Counted from the first letter of the stretch, positions 7,552 through 16,979 are shown. The stretch is 64,000 nucleotides of DNA from Arthrobacter sp. N199823 (GCF_002929705.1 NZ_PJIN01000006.1:124001-188000); one strand, 5' to 3'. Program-made: numbers and translations. The notes: generated by a model from the letters alone, not told the origin.

Positions 7552-8496
7552 ATGAACAAGATTTCCATGCCGAGCCGCCGCGCAATTCTTGGAGCAGCCG
7601 CAGGACTGTCCGTCGCCCTCGCCGTCACGGCGTGCGGCGGCGGCGACCCTTTGGGCGCCAATAGCTCCGCAGGCGGATCCGGTTCCGGTTCTGTTGTGGT
7701 GGGCTCGGCCAACTTCCCCGAGAACGCCATCCTTGCCGAGATTTACGCTGGCGCCTTGAACGCAGCCGGCGTCAATGCCAGCACCAAGTTGAATATTGGT
7801 GCACGTGAGGTCTATTTGAAGGCCCTCGAAGACGGTTCCATCGATGTGGTGCCCGAATACACCGGAAACCTGCTGGGCTACTTGGACACGGCAAACACCA
7901 TCGTTGATGGTCCCGGCATTTTGGCAGCACTACCGGCCAAAATGCCCGCTGGTCTGAGCGTGCTCGATGCCGCCGCTGCAGAGGACAAGGACGCCATTGT
8001 GGTGACGCCTGAAATCGCTGCCAAGTACAAACTGAGCTCCATCGAGGATCTGGCGCCAGTGTGCGGCGAGTTGACGCTCGCGGCTCCCTCGGAATTCCAG
8101 ACCCGCCCGTACGGTTTGCCTGGCCTGAAGAAGCTCTACAACTGTGTACCCAAGGATTTCAAGGCATTCAGCGCCAGCAGCGAGGCCTTGAACTTGAAGG
8201 CCCTGCTCAACAATGAAGTCCAAGTTGCCGATATCTTCACAACGTCCCCGGAAATCACTGCCAACAAGTTGGTGGTTCTAGAGGACCCCAAGGGTCTGAT
8301 CGGCGCCCAGCAGGTGCTGCCCATCATCAAGACCGACAAGCTCAACGAGGCTGGCACCACTGCCTTGAACAACGTCTCCAAGCAGCTCACCACTGACGAT
8401 TTGATTGCCTTGCGCACCCAGGTTGAGGGCGATCAAAAGATGGACCCTAAGGCTGCAGCAGCGGCGTGGCTCAAGGACAAGGGCATCACCAAGTAA
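7552..8496 (+). CDS. opuCC: Osmoprotectant-binding lipoprotein of the ABC transporter
   Basis: This 314-residue substrate-binding protein has a signal with a twin-arginine-like PSRRAILG followed by a hydrophobic stretch and a lipobox ending in VTAC (Cys28), then a Gly/Ser-rich linker. The body matches the OpuAC/ProX-like family: VVVGSANFPENAILAEIY at the start of the mature domain, then DVVPEYTGNLL, a hallmark of QAT-family betaine/choline binding proteins. The start at 7552 is chosen over an upstream frame start at 7516 because GGAG lies 7 bases before it and the signal peptide begins there. The exact ligand (betaine, choline, carnitine or other) cannot be fixed from sequence alone. Confidence 0.88.
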   Translation: MNKISMPSRRAILGAAAGLSVALAVTACGGGDPLGANSSAGGSGSGSVVVGSANFPENAILAEIYAGALNAAGVNASTKLNIGAREVYLKALEDGSIDVVPEYTGNLLGYLDTANTIVDGPGILAALPAKMPAGLSVLDAAAAEDKDAIVVTPEIAAKYKLSSIEDLAPVCGELTLAAPSEFQTRPYGLPGLKKLYNCVPKDFKAFSASSEALNLKALLNNEVQVADIFTTSPEITANKLVVLEDPKGLIGAQQVLPIIKTDKLNEAGTTALNNVSKQLTTDDLIALRTQVEGDQKMDPKAAAAAWLKDKGITK

Positions 8497-8506
8497 GGAG
8501 CTTTTT

Positions 8507-9985
8507 ATGGCCGCCGCGAACAAGCCGGAGACTGTTGATGTTGTGGTGCTCGGCATGGGGCCGGGTGGGGAATCGGTTGCTGGAGAGCTGGCCTCCGCTG
8601 GCCTGTCCGTGGTGGGCGTGGAGGCCAGGCTGGTGGGCGGCGAGTGTCCGTACTATGGCTGCATCCCCTCCAAAATGATGATCCGGGCCGGGAATGTGGT
8701 GGCCGAGGCGCTGCGCATTCCCGGCATTGCCGGCACCGTGGAGGTCACTCCAGATTTCAGCACCGTGGCAGGGCGCATCCGCAAGGAAGCAACCGACAAC
8801 TGGGATGATGCCGTGGCCGCCAAGCGCTTCACCGACACGGGCGGGCGGCTGGTGCGCGGCACGGGCCGGTTGACCGGTCCACGCGAGGTCACCGTTTCCA
8901 TGCCCGACGGCGGCCAGCTCACCTTCCGTGCACGCCTGGCCGTGGTGCTCAACCCGGGCTCCAACCCTGCGGTGCCAGCCGTGCCAGGGCTTGAAGGAAC
9001 ACCGTTCTGGACAAACCGGGAGGCCGTTCAGGCGCAGACTGCACCTAAGTCGTTAATTGTCTGGGGTGGCGGGCCGATTGCGGTGGAGCTGGCGCAGGCG
9101 TTCACGCGTTTTGGGACCAAGGTAACCATGGTGTTGCGTGGCTCCCACCTCATTTCAAAAGAGGAGCCGGAGTCCGCCGAACTGCTGGCTGAGGTATTCC
9201 GTAACGAGGGCATCAAGATCCTGCGGAACAAGGACGTCACCGCGGTTTCGCATTCCCGCGGCCGTTTCCGGGTCCATGTAGAAAATTCGGAGGACGGGAA
9301 AACTGTCGGGGCAGCTTCAGCCGGCGCTGCTGGTCCGGCCGCTTCCGCCGCAACCGGAGCCCCTAGACTTTCCGCTGAACGCTTCCTAGTGGCGACAGGA
9401 CGCACCCCCGCGTTAGCTGACATTGGGCTGTCCAAAGCAGGCATCAAGGTCAAGAAAAAGGGCGCCCCCACCGTTGACGAGCACCTGCAGCTGGCCGATG
9501 GCCTGTACCTGATTGGCGACGCCGTGGGCGCCGGCGCCTTCACTCACATGTCAATGCATCAGGGCAATATTGTGGCCGGACACATCCTTGCCCGGCACGC
9601 AGGAACCCCGGAGCGGGGCGTCACCGACAATCACGCGGTTCCGCGGGTAACGTTCACCGATCCGGAAATCGGTGTGGTCGGCATGACGGAAAAGCAGGCG
9701 AGGGACGCTGGGCTATCCGTGCGGACCGGTTTCACTGCCTTGGGTGACTCCACCCGCGGCTGGGTCCATAAATCAGGAAATCAGGGTTTCATCAAGGTCG
9801 TGGAGGACAGCGATTCCGGTGTTCTGGTGGGCGCCACGTCCATGGGACCCATGGGCGGGGAGGTGCTGTCCATGCTGGCACTGGCCGTGCATGCGCGCAT
9901 TCCCGTCGCCATGCTGCAGAGCATGATTTACGCGTACCCCACGTTTCACCGGGCCATCCCGGAAGCCCTGCGAGCGCTCAAATAG
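8507..9985 (+). CDS. FAD-dependent pyridine nucleotide-disulfide oxidoreductase
   Basis: This 492-residue enzyme belongs to the dihydrolipoamide dehydrogenase/mercuric reductase group. The FAD-binding GMGPGG lies near residues 17-22, and the redox-active disulfide is Cys47/Cys52 in GGECPYYGCIPSKMM. An NAD(P)-binding GGGPIAVELA and the second FAD contact LIGDAVG follow. In the C-terminal dimer domain the usual lipoamide dehydrogenase His-Pro is replaced by Tyr-Pro (AYPTFHRAIPEAL), so it is probably not a true E3. An Ala/Gly-rich insert lies around residues 270-285. AAGGAG precedes the ATG by 6 bases, and the gap to the transporter gene is 10 bases, so it looks operonic. Substrate unknown. Confidence 0.85.
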   Translation: MAAANKPETVDVVVLGMGPGGESVAGELASAGLSVVGVEARLVGGECPYYGCIPSKMMIRAGNVVAEALRIPGIAGTVEVTPDFSTVAGRIRKEATDNWDDAVAAKRFTDTGGRLVRGTGRLTGPREVTVSMPDGGQLTFRARLAVVLNPGSNPAVPAVPGLEGTPFWTNREAVQAQTAPKSLIVWGGGPIAVELAQAFTRFGTKVTMVLRGSHLISKEEPESAELLAEVFRNEGIKILRNKDVTAVSHSRGRFRVHVENSEDGKTVGAASAGAAGPAASAATGAPRLSAERFLVATGRTPALADIGLSKAGIKVKKKGAPTVDEHLQLADGLYLIGDAVGAGAFTHMSMHQGNIVAGHILARHAGTPERGVTDNHAVPRVTFTDPEIGVVGMTEKQARDAGLSVRTGFTALGDSTRGWVHKSGNQGFIKVVEDSDSGVLVGATSMGPMGGEVLSMLALAVHARIPVAMLQSMIYAYPTFHRAIPEALRALK

Positions 9986-10020
9986 CAGCACTCTAGGGAG
10001 AGCCGTGCACCCCCGCTTAC

Positions 10021-11139
10021 TTATGCCCCGGAAAGAATCACTTTCCGAACGGCGGCGCTGAGCATCATGGCCCGGCCAGCCGAGCCACCCTCCTCAGCCC
10101 GGGCCGGGACGTAGCCAAAGCCAACCCCGTACAGGGGGTCCGCAAAGCCCAGAGCCGCGTTGGCGCCGTCGTGCCCGAAGGCTTGTGCACTGCCAAAGTC
10201 CATGCGCGGGTTGGCCTTCATGAAGGTCACGGCGAAGGAGGAGATCTCGCAGAACACCCGGTCCAGACCCCAGACCTGTTCCTGGCTCATCAGTGCGATG
10301 GTTTCGGGCTGTAGATACGCCGGCACCTCACCGATTCCAGTGATGGCTCCGGCGTAGACCCGCGCCAGGCCGTCGGCGGAACCCACACCGGCGCCGCTGC
10401 AGCTGCCGGCCGCGCGTACGCTGCGGACATTGGGCAGTTCCAGCAGGTTTCCGGCCTGAACATTTCCTGACATCCCGGCGATGGAGCCCGGCTCGAAGAA
10501 GTCCGGGGCCGGCTGCTCGTCAAAGAGGACGGGCCGGAAGCGTGGTTCTTCGGATTCGGGCAGGCCCAAGAACATATCGGCCGCAAATGGCGCGCGGATG
10601 CGGCGGTTGTACACATCTTGCAGGCGTTCGCCCGTGATCCGGCGGCACAATTCCTCGAGAAATACGCCCATGGTCAGTGCGTGGTAGCCAAAGGTGCCGC
10701 TGCCGGGGCGCCAGAGGGGCGCCATTGATGCCAACCTGTCTGCCACGGCCGGCAGATCGTTGTATTCCTCCATGGCAAAGCCACCCTGCACGCCCACTAG
10801 CCCGGCTTGGTGCGAGAGCAGCTGACGCACTGTCACGGCCCCCTTGCCCTGTTGGGCAAACTCAGGCCAATAGCTGGCCACGGTGGCGTCCAAATCCACC
10901 AGTCCGTCCTGGACCAGCAGGCCGAATGCCAAGGCGGAAACACCCTTGGAGCAGGAGAATACGCCTGTCATCGAGTCTGCAGCGGAGTCCGGCCCACCCA
11001 CCAAGTCAAGAACCTGTTCGCCACCCACGTAGACGCCCAGCTGCGCGCTGTACCGAGGATCTGCGTCGAGCATGGCATCGAAAAGATCCCGGACGGGGGC
11101 GAACTGGGGCGCGGAAAAACCTTGAGCAGATGCATTCAT
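10021..11139 (-). CDS. Serine hydrolase of the beta-lactamase class C / esterase family
   Basis: The 372-residue protein shows the SxxK motif as SCSK (62-65), a tyrosine motif YHA (Tyr152, in place of YxN) and a HDG box near the C-terminus (FGHDGANA, in place of KTG). This combination is typical of EstB-like esterases and uncharacterised class C-like hydrolases rather than true beta-lactamases. No signal peptide is visible, so it is probably cytoplasmic. The start looks leaderless: TAGAGT ends 6 bases before the ATG. It converges with the upstream oxidoreductase gene across a 35-base gap. Substrate unknown. Confidence 0.85.
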   Translation of the reverse strand: MNASAQGFSAPQFAPVRDLFDAMLDADPRYSAQLGVYVGGEQVLDLVGGPDSAADSMTGVFSCSKGVSALAFGLLVQDGLVDLDATVASYWPEFAQQGKGAVTVRQLLSHQAGLVGVQGGFAMEEYNDLPAVADRLASMAPLWRPGSGTFGYHALTMGVFLEELCRRITGERLQDVYNRRIRAPFAADMFLGLPESEEPRFRPVLFDEQPAPDFFEPGSIAGMSGNVQAGNLLELPNVRSVRAAGSCSGAGVGSADGLARVYAGAITGIGEVPAYLQPETIALMSQEQVWGLDRVFCEISSFAVTFMKANPRMDFGSAQAFGHDGANAALGFADPLYGVGFGYVPARAEEGGSAGRAMMLSAAVRKVILSGA

Positions 11140-11354
11140 GCTTCCACTCTAGGGACTACGGCGTCGGTGCGGGCAACAACTCACTCCCCACACCGCAATA
11201 ATCGCGCAGCGGCTAAGCAGCAGTGGCCAGTTTCGGTGCTGCCGGCGCGGAGGAGGCGTTGGCAGGCGGCAACTGTACCTGCACCCGACCCAAGTTTCCC
11301 CATTCACTGACCGGCACACTTCACCTCATCCCCCACGCGCGTGAGCCACCCCAC

Positions 11355-11370
11355 TAGACTGAAAATTCAG
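11355..11370 (+). promoter_or_regulatory. Candidate -10 and small palindrome before the alpha-mannosidase gene
   Basis: TAGACT (11355-11360) is followed by an overlapping palindromic CTGAAAATTCAG (11359-11370) near the expected transcription start. GGGAAGG lies 9 bases before the ATG at 11406. No clear -35 box is seen. Confidence 0.3.
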
Positions 11371-11405
11371 CTCCTCTACCGTCCGCCACGGGAAGGTCCA
11401 CCCAC

Positions 11406-14400
11406 ATGCATGACAAACACGGCCTGATTCAGAACCGCCTCAAACGAGTTTTGGTGGAGCGGATCATCCCGGCTATCCACACGCCCGTTGCGGCGCTGGA
11501 GCTGACGGCTTGGCATGTGGAAGGCGGGCAGGGCGAGCCCGTTGACCCCGCCGTGGCGCTTGGCCTGGCTCCCGCAGCAACGTCTGCCGCAGGAACTTCT
11601 CCTGTGAAAACCGCGGACGACGCCGGAACACCGGCAGGTGCCCCCCTCACCGACACGGCACTGAAGTCTGCGGAGCTCACGCTCTCGGCTGGCGGTACCT
11701 CCCCTGATTACCAGCCCTTCTCCGTGGGCCAACAGTGGGGCCCGGCCTGGGGCACCAGCTGGATTCACGTCACCGGCACGGTTCCGCCGCAAGCTCGGGG
11801 CCACAAGGTTGAGCTGGTGGTGGATCTGGGCTTCAGCCAATCGTGGCCTGGTTTCCAAGCCGAAGGTCTGGTCTACCGCCCCGACGGACAGACCGTGAAG
11901 GCCTTGAACCCCCTCAATACCTGGGTTCCCGTGTCAGCAGACGTGCGGGGCGGGACTGCCCAGGGCGGGAGCGGGCAGGGCGAGTCTACCCAGGGCGGGA
12001 GCGGGCAGGGCGGGGAAATCATTGACCTGTACGTGGAGGCCGCCGCCAACCCGTTCGTCTTCACTGACAACCCCTTCATCCCCACACAACTGGGCGAAAA
12101 GTTCACGGCCGGGGATGCCCCGCGCTACACCATGGCCCGGGCCGACATCAATATTTTCAACACCGAAGTGTGGGAACTCGTCCAGGACTTTGAGGTGCTG
12201 GACCAGCTCCAAGCCGAGCTGGATTTGGGCAATCCACGCCGCTGGGACATCCTGTATGCGCTGGAACGGGCCCTTGACGCCGTCGTGCTCTCAGACATTG
12301 TGGGCACAGCCGGGGCAGCCCGCGCCCTCCTCGCAGAGGTTTTGTCCCAACCTGCCAACGCCAGCGCCCACCAAATCACGGCGATTGGGCACGCACATAT
12401 TGATTCCGCATGGCTCTGGCCCGTGCGTGAAACGGTGCGTAAGGTGGCTCGCACTACGTCCAATGTGGTGAATTTGCTGGACGAGTTCCCCGATTTCCAG
12501 TTCGCCATGTCGTCCGCTCAGCAGTACGAATGGCTCAAGGAGCACCGTCCCGAGGTGTTCGCCAAGGTCAAGGCGGCCGTGGCGGAGGGGCGGTTCATTC
12601 CTGTGGGCGGCATGTGGGTGGAGTCCGACACCAATATGGTGGGCTCGGAAGCCATGGCCCGGCAGTTCACGTACGGCCAGCGCTTCTTCCGCGAAAACTT
12701 CGGGATCGAATGCAAGGAAGTCTGGCTACCGGATTCCTTTGGCTACTCTGCTGCTCTGCCGCAGATCGTCAAGCAAGCCGGTGCCAAATGGTTCCTGACG
12801 CAGAAAATCTCCTGGAATACCGTCAACAAGTTCCCGCATCACACCTTCAATTGGGAGGGTATCGACGGCACCCGCGTCTTCACGCACTTCCCACCGGCCG
12901 ACACCTACAACTCCCAGCTCTCCGGCGCCGAGCTAGCCCACACGGTCAGCAATTTCCGCGACAAGGGTGCAGCCAAGAATTCACTGATTCCCTTTGGATG
13001 GGGCGACGGCGGCGGCGGACCCACGCGCGAGATGCTGGCCCGGGCCAAGCGCACCGAGAATTTGGAGGGCTCTCCGAAGGTCACGATTCAGAGCCCGGCG
13101 CAGTTTTTCACAGCCGCCGAGGCCGAGTATCCCAACGCGCCTGTCTGGAAGGGCGAGCTCTACCTTGAGTTGCACCGCGGCACCTACACCTCGCAGGCCC
13201 TGACCAAGCAGGGCAACCGCAGCAGCGAACACCTGCTGCGCGAGGCAGAGCTGTGGAGTGCCACGGCCGCCACGCGCGGGCTCATCGCCTACCCGTACGA
13301 GGAGCTCGACCGGATCTGGAAGCTGGTCCTCCTGAACCAGTTCCACGACATCCTGCCCGGTTCCTCCATCGCCTGGGTGCACCGCGAGGCTGCGGAAAGC
13401 TACACCCGGATCGCCGCCGACCTCGAAGAGATCATCAGCCCGGCATTGCTCGCGTTGGCCCCGTTTGTGGAGCCGCGCGGTGCCGAGACCGAGCAGGATT
13501 TCGAGAACGCCACACTCTTCAACGCCTCCCCCTACCCCCGCCGCGGCATCGCCCCGCTCAGCGCCGGCGTTGCGGCACCGTACACCTCCAAGGTGAGCGT
13601 TGATCGGGACGGGGGCGACAGCGGCGAAATAGTCGTGCGCAACGGGCTCATCAGCGTGCGGTTCGGAGCAGACGGCGTCATCAATTCCATCGTGGACGTG
13701 GCGGCGGACCGCGAACTGGTGCCTGCCGGGCAAGGTGCCAACTTGCTTCAGCTGCACGCGGATTTCCCCAATATGTGGGATGCATGGGACATTGACGAGT
13801 TCTACAAGAACACCGTGACCGACCTCCGCGAGTTGGACTCGATGGACGTCACCATGGGGTCGGGTCAGGCTGAGATCACCATCAAACGCAGTTTCCGCAA
13901 GTCGCACATCACCCAGCGCGTGCGTATTTCCCCTGACTCCAAGACCATCACGGTTTACACAGACGTCGATTGGCATGAGCAGGAGACGTTACTCAAGGCA
14001 GCGTTCCCGCTCGATGTGCACGCGGACCATGCCCGTTTTGAGACGCAATATGGCCACATTCAGCGTGCCACGCATGAGAACACTTCGTGGGACAACGCCC
14101 GTTTTGAGGTGTGCGCGCACCGTTGGGTCCATGTGGGCGAGCCCGGTTTTGGCGCCGCCGTCGTCAACGATTCCACGTACGGCCATGATGTTTCCCGCCA
14201 CCCCGGCGCCAACGGTTCAAGCTTCACCACGGTGCGGCTGTCACTGCTGCGCGGGCCGCGTTTCCCTGATCCGGAGACGGACCAGGGGCACCATTCCTTC
14301 ACATACGGACTGGTGGTTGGTGCGGAGGTGGCAGACGCCGTGGCCGCCGGCTACGCCATGAACCTTCCGTGGCGCGGCGTGCCGGCCAATGGTGTCCCTA

Positions 14401-14756
14401 TCGAGCCGCTGATCAGCACCGATTCGCAGGGCGCCATCATTGAGGCCGTAAAGCTGGCCGACGACCGTAGCGGTGACGTGATCGTGCGCCTGTACGAGCC
14501 GCTGGGCGCCCGGGCAAAGGTGACACTCTCGGCGTCGTTCCCTGTGGTTAGCGTGGTGGAAAATAACCTTCTCGAGCAGCCGTACGACGCCGGATCCCTC
14601 ACCGTGGGCGCCTCGGACGTTCCAGTTGCCGGCACCACTGCTCGCGCCACTGGCACCTCAGAATCTGGCACTTCAGAATCCGAAAACCCCTCAATGGTAC
14701 TCACCCTGCGCCCCTTCCAAATCCTGACCCTGCGCCTGCAGAGGGGCAGCAAATGA
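11406..14756 (+). CDS. Alpha-mannosidase, glycoside hydrolase family 38
   Basis: The 1116-residue enzyme carries the GH38 zinc motif GHAHIDSAWLW (328-338) and the nucleophile motif LPDSFGYSAALPQ (Asp443), then the helical-bundle DQFHD-like LLNQFHDILPGSS and the large C-terminal beta-sandwich. The length fits the roughly 1000-residue bacterial group, with an N-terminal ancillary domain. Residues about 182-203 form an in-frame Gly/Gln/Ser repeat inside that domain. It cleaves alpha-mannosides from mannan or N-glycan-like sugars. No signal peptide is visible, so it acts in the cytoplasm on imported oligosaccharides. Its stop overlaps the start of the next glycosidase (ATGA). Confidence 0.92.
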   Translation: MHDKHGLIQNRLKRVLVERIIPAIHTPVAALELTAWHVEGGQGEPVDPAVALGLAPAATSAAGTSPVKTADDAGTPAGAPLTDTALKSAELTLSAGGTSPDYQPFSVGQQWGPAWGTSWIHVTGTVPPQARGHKVELVVDLGFSQSWPGFQAEGLVYRPDGQTVKALNPLNTWVPVSADVRGGTAQGGSGQGESTQGGSGQGGEIIDLYVEAAANPFVFTDNPFIPTQLGEKFTAGDAPRYTMARADINIFNTEVWELVQDFEVLDQLQAELDLGNPRRWDILYALERALDAVVLSDIVGTAGAARALLAEVLSQPANASAHQITAIGHAHIDSAWLWPVRETVRKVARTTSNVVNLLDEFPDFQFAMSSAQQYEWLKEHRPEVFAKVKAAVAEGRFIPVGGMWVESDTNMVGSEAMARQFTYGQRFFRENFGIECKEVWLPDSFGYSAALPQIVKQAGAKWFLTQKISWNTVNKFPHHTFNWEGIDGTRVFTHFPPADTYNSQLSGAELAHTVSNFRDKGAAKNSLIPFGWGDGGGGPTREMLARAKRTENLEGSPKVTIQSPAQFFTAAEAEYPNAPVWKGELYLELHRGTYTSQALTKQGNRSSEHLLREAELWSATAATRGLIAYPYEELDRIWKLVLLNQFHDILPGSSIAWVHREAAESYTRIAADLEEIISPALLALAPFVEPRGAETEQDFENATLFNASPYPRRGIAPLSAGVAAPYTSKVSVDRDGGDSGEIVVRNGLISVRFGADGVINSIVDVAADRELVPAGQGANLLQLHADFPNMWDAWDIDEFYKNTVTDLRELDSMDVTMGSGQAEITIKRSFRKSHITQRVRISPDSKTITVYTDVDWHEQETLLKAAFPLDVHADHARFETQYGHIQRATHENTSWDNARFEVCAHRWVHVGEPGFGAAVVNDSTYGHDVSRHPGANGSSFTTVRLSLLRGPRFPDPETDQGHHSFTYGLVVGAEVADAVAAGYAMNLPWRGVPANGVPIEPLISTDSQGAIIEAVKLADDRSGDVIVRLYEPLGARAKVTLSASFPVVSVVENNLLEQPYDAGSLTVGASDVPVAGTTARATGTSESGTSESENPSMVLTLRPFQILTLRLQRGSK
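11951..12010 (+). repeat. In-frame 30-bp tandem repeat in the alpha-mannosidase gene
   Basis: Two 30-base units (11951-11980 and 11981-12010) share their last 20 bases exactly. They encode two 10-residue units of the form GG(T/S)xQGGSGQ. Because the unit is a multiple of three the frame stays open. It probably adds a flexible linker of variable length. Confidence 0.7.
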
Positions 14757-16039
14757 GCTTCCCGGCTCCGGTTCCTGCGTGGCTGGGCAATACCACCCCG
14801 CCACGAAGGAACCCGCTGCGCTGGGGCGTGAACTACACGCCAAGCGAGGGCTGGTTCCACTCCTGGCAGGACTTTGATATTGATGCCGTGCGGGCTGATT
14901 TTGAGTCGATCGCGGCGCTGGGCCTGGACCATGTGCGGATTTTTCCGCTGTGGCCCCTACTGCAGCCCAACCGCTCGCTCATTCGCCCCGCGGGCATTGC
15001 CGACGTGGGCAAGGTGGTGGATGCTGCTGCCGAGTTTGGCTTGGATGTTTCCGTGGACGGGCTGCAGGGGCACCTTTCTAGTTTCGACTTCTTGCCGGCC
15101 TGGGTGACCAGCTGGCACCGGCGCAACATTTATACGGACCCACAGGTGATAGAGGCAGAAGCGCAGCTCATTACGGCATTGGCCAAGGAGGTCACCTCCC
15201 GACCCAACGTTTTGGGCATGACGCTGGGCAACGAGACGAACCAGTTTGCCGTGGAACGCCATCCAGACCAGCAGCTCACTACCCCGGCGGAGATGGGAGA
15301 TTGGTTCAATACCCTTTTGGCCGCCGCCCGCAAGGCCTGGCCCACGGGCATGCACCAGCACAGCTTTGATGACAACGCCTGGTTTGTAGACAGTTGCCCC
15401 GTCACGCCGGCCCACGCTACAAGCTTGGGCGACGCCACAACCGTGCACTCGTGGGTGTTTGTTGCTGTGGCGCACTTGTTCCCGGAAGGCCACCCTGCCC
15501 GGACCTTGTTTGCCGATTATCTGATCCAGCTCGCTGATGCGTATTCGGATGATCCGGCCCGGCCCATTTGGCTGCAGGAGATTGGGGCTCCGCACCCAGC
15601 CGTTCCGTTCGACGGCGCGGCCGACTTCTTGGAGCAGAGCCTGCGACCCGTGTTGGACACCCCAAACTTGTGGGGCGTCACGTGGTGGTGCTCGCACGAT
15701 GTCAGCCGGAAGCTGGCCGACTTCCCCGAGCTGGAATACACCCTCGGGCTGCTGGACTCCGAGCGCCGCCCCAAGCCCGCTGGCCGGCGCCTGGCCGAGC
15801 TGATTGCCGCCGAGCGGGCCAACCCCACGGCCCCAGCCCAGCGCAGCACAGCCCTGTCGTTCGATCCGGGCGATGAGGCCACTGGCATGGGCCGCTCGGT
15901 GGCTGACCCATCCGGCGAGCTGTTCACGTCCTGGCTGGCCCGCGCCGCTTCAGGTACCAATCCCGCCTTAGTGCGTGCGTCCAAGACGTCCGACGCCGGA
16001 TACCTCGCCGCCCGCGGCATCACCGACGTGGTTCTCTGA
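14753..16039 (+). CDS. GH5-like TIM-barrel glycoside hydrolase
   Basis: The 428-residue protein reads as a clan-A TIM barrel: NPLRWGVNYTPSEG at the start, LGLDHVRIFPLWP on an early strand, the acid/base Glu161 in LGNETNQF, and the likely nucleophile Glu276 in WLQEIGAP, with WWCSHD near the end of the barrel. These features fit the GH5 mannanase/glucanase-like group; the exact subfamily is unclear. There is no signal peptide. It is translationally coupled to the GH38 mannosidase, so both probably act on the same mannose-containing substrate inside the cell. Confidence 0.8.
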   Translation: MSFPAPVPAWLGNTTPPRRNPLRWGVNYTPSEGWFHSWQDFDIDAVRADFESIAALGLDHVRIFPLWPLLQPNRSLIRPAGIADVGKVVDAAAEFGLDVSVDGLQGHLSSFDFLPAWVTSWHRRNIYTDPQVIEAEAQLITALAKEVTSRPNVLGMTLGNETNQFAVERHPDQQLTTPAEMGDWFNTLLAAARKAWPTGMHQHSFDDNAWFVDSCPVTPAHATSLGDATTVHSWVFVAVAHLFPEGHPARTLFADYLIQLADAYSDDPARPIWLQEIGAPHPAVPFDGAADFLEQSLRPVLDTPNLWGVTWWCSHDVSRKLADFPELEYTLGLLDSERRPKPAGRRLAELIAAERANPTAPAQRSTALSFDPGDEATGMGRSVADPSGELFTSWLARAASGTNPALVRASKTSDAGYLAARGITDVVL

Positions 16040-16889
16040 CAAGAACCGCAGACTTGGAAACCACAGCCTTGGACACCGCAATGGAACATTGGGAGCAGGC
16101 CATCTTCAAGGCTGAGGAAGACGGATGGAAGGCGCTGGGCGAGAATGGCTGCTTGGCCATGATGGTTTAAGCTGCCGGGCCGGGGCTGAGTTCGTAATTG
16201 ACACCATCGGCAGGCGGCTCGCCCGACGTGATGGCTGGCCGGTAGGCTACCGCTTGGCCAGGAAATCCTGCATCGCTCCCACCTCCACAGCCCTAGCACA
16301 TGTGACATTAGTGCCGCATTCCGGAAAAACTATCCAAAAGACCAGCCTTAACCAAAAGGCTAACACCTCATTCGGCCACCGATGCCGCATCTCTGAATTT
16401 AACCTTTGATTGGATAAATCGAGTCATTAGGCATTGATACCCATGAGGCTAAATACCTTTGGCGACACTGTGCAGCACAATGGCAGGCGTCCAGCACCAA
16501 GCTATCCACCTGGTGAATCATTTAGCCGAATGACGGACCCTCAGGTGCCAGTGAAATTCACATTCCATTCCCTGTTAGTTAATCAATAACATACTGTCCA
16601 AATGGCCACATCGAACATTCCGCAAATAATCCCTTGAATTGACTAACTTGCCACCAGGAGCGCAGCGAAGGAGGTTCTCGCCGGGAATAACACTCCGCAA
16701 AAACCGCGGCACAGCACGGCTTCGGGCTCGCAGTCGCAGCTAAAGAAGGCCTCAACTGCGATATAAAATGGCGCAAACTAGTGGGATTGCCTCAGGCCGC
16801 CCCCGCGCTGCAGGTATCCACACACTGCCCAGGCACCAGTCCCAGCACCGTGCGCGTGGCCATGTCCGTGGCTCCAGAAAAGACGAGAA
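16040..16889. other. Long region without a convincing protein gene
   Basis: Just after the GH5-like gene a plus-strand frame of about 39 codons (16056-16170) reads like coding sequence (acidic, Trp-containing) but has no clear RBS and no recognisable family; it may be a gene remnant. From about 16390 the sequence becomes visibly richer in A and T. I see no RNA gene. Short frames on either strand here look like chance. Confidence 0.5.
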
Positions 16890-16929
16890 TCATGAATTCA
16901 TGACTGTTACGCACCATCGCAACATTGCG
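16890..16929. promoter_or_regulatory. Two short palindromes upstream of the 18-residue peptide gene
   Basis: TCATGAATTCATGA (16890-16903) is a perfect 14-base palindrome and CGCAACATTGCG (16918-16929) has perfect 5-base arms. Both lie just upstream of the candidate promoter at 16952. They could be operators for that promoter; no regulator is identified. Confidence 0.35.
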
Positions 16930-16951
16930 GGTGCAGCAGAATCAGAATTAG

Positions 16952-16979
16952 TTGCGGTCAATCAAAAATTTAGTATGCT
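16952..16979 (+). promoter_or_regulatory. Candidate promoter for the 18-residue peptide gene
   Basis: TTGCGG (16952-16957), 16 bases, then TATGCT (16974-16979). A transcript starting near 16986 would carry a leader of about 95 bases before the ATG at 17082. The boxes are partial matches to the consensus. Confidence 0.4.

Noticed and set aside
12981-13976. 331-codon minus-strand frame opposite the alpha-mannosidase gene
   Set aside because: It follows codon-position shadows of the GH38 gene; no RBS or family motifs.
14957-15697. 246-codon minus-strand frame opposite the GH5-like gene
   Set aside because: Antisense shadow; the plus frame holds both catalytic glutamates.
16579-16776. 65-codon minus-strand frame in the A/T-richer region
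   Set aside because: No convincing RBS and no recognisable features; several rare residues suggest chance.
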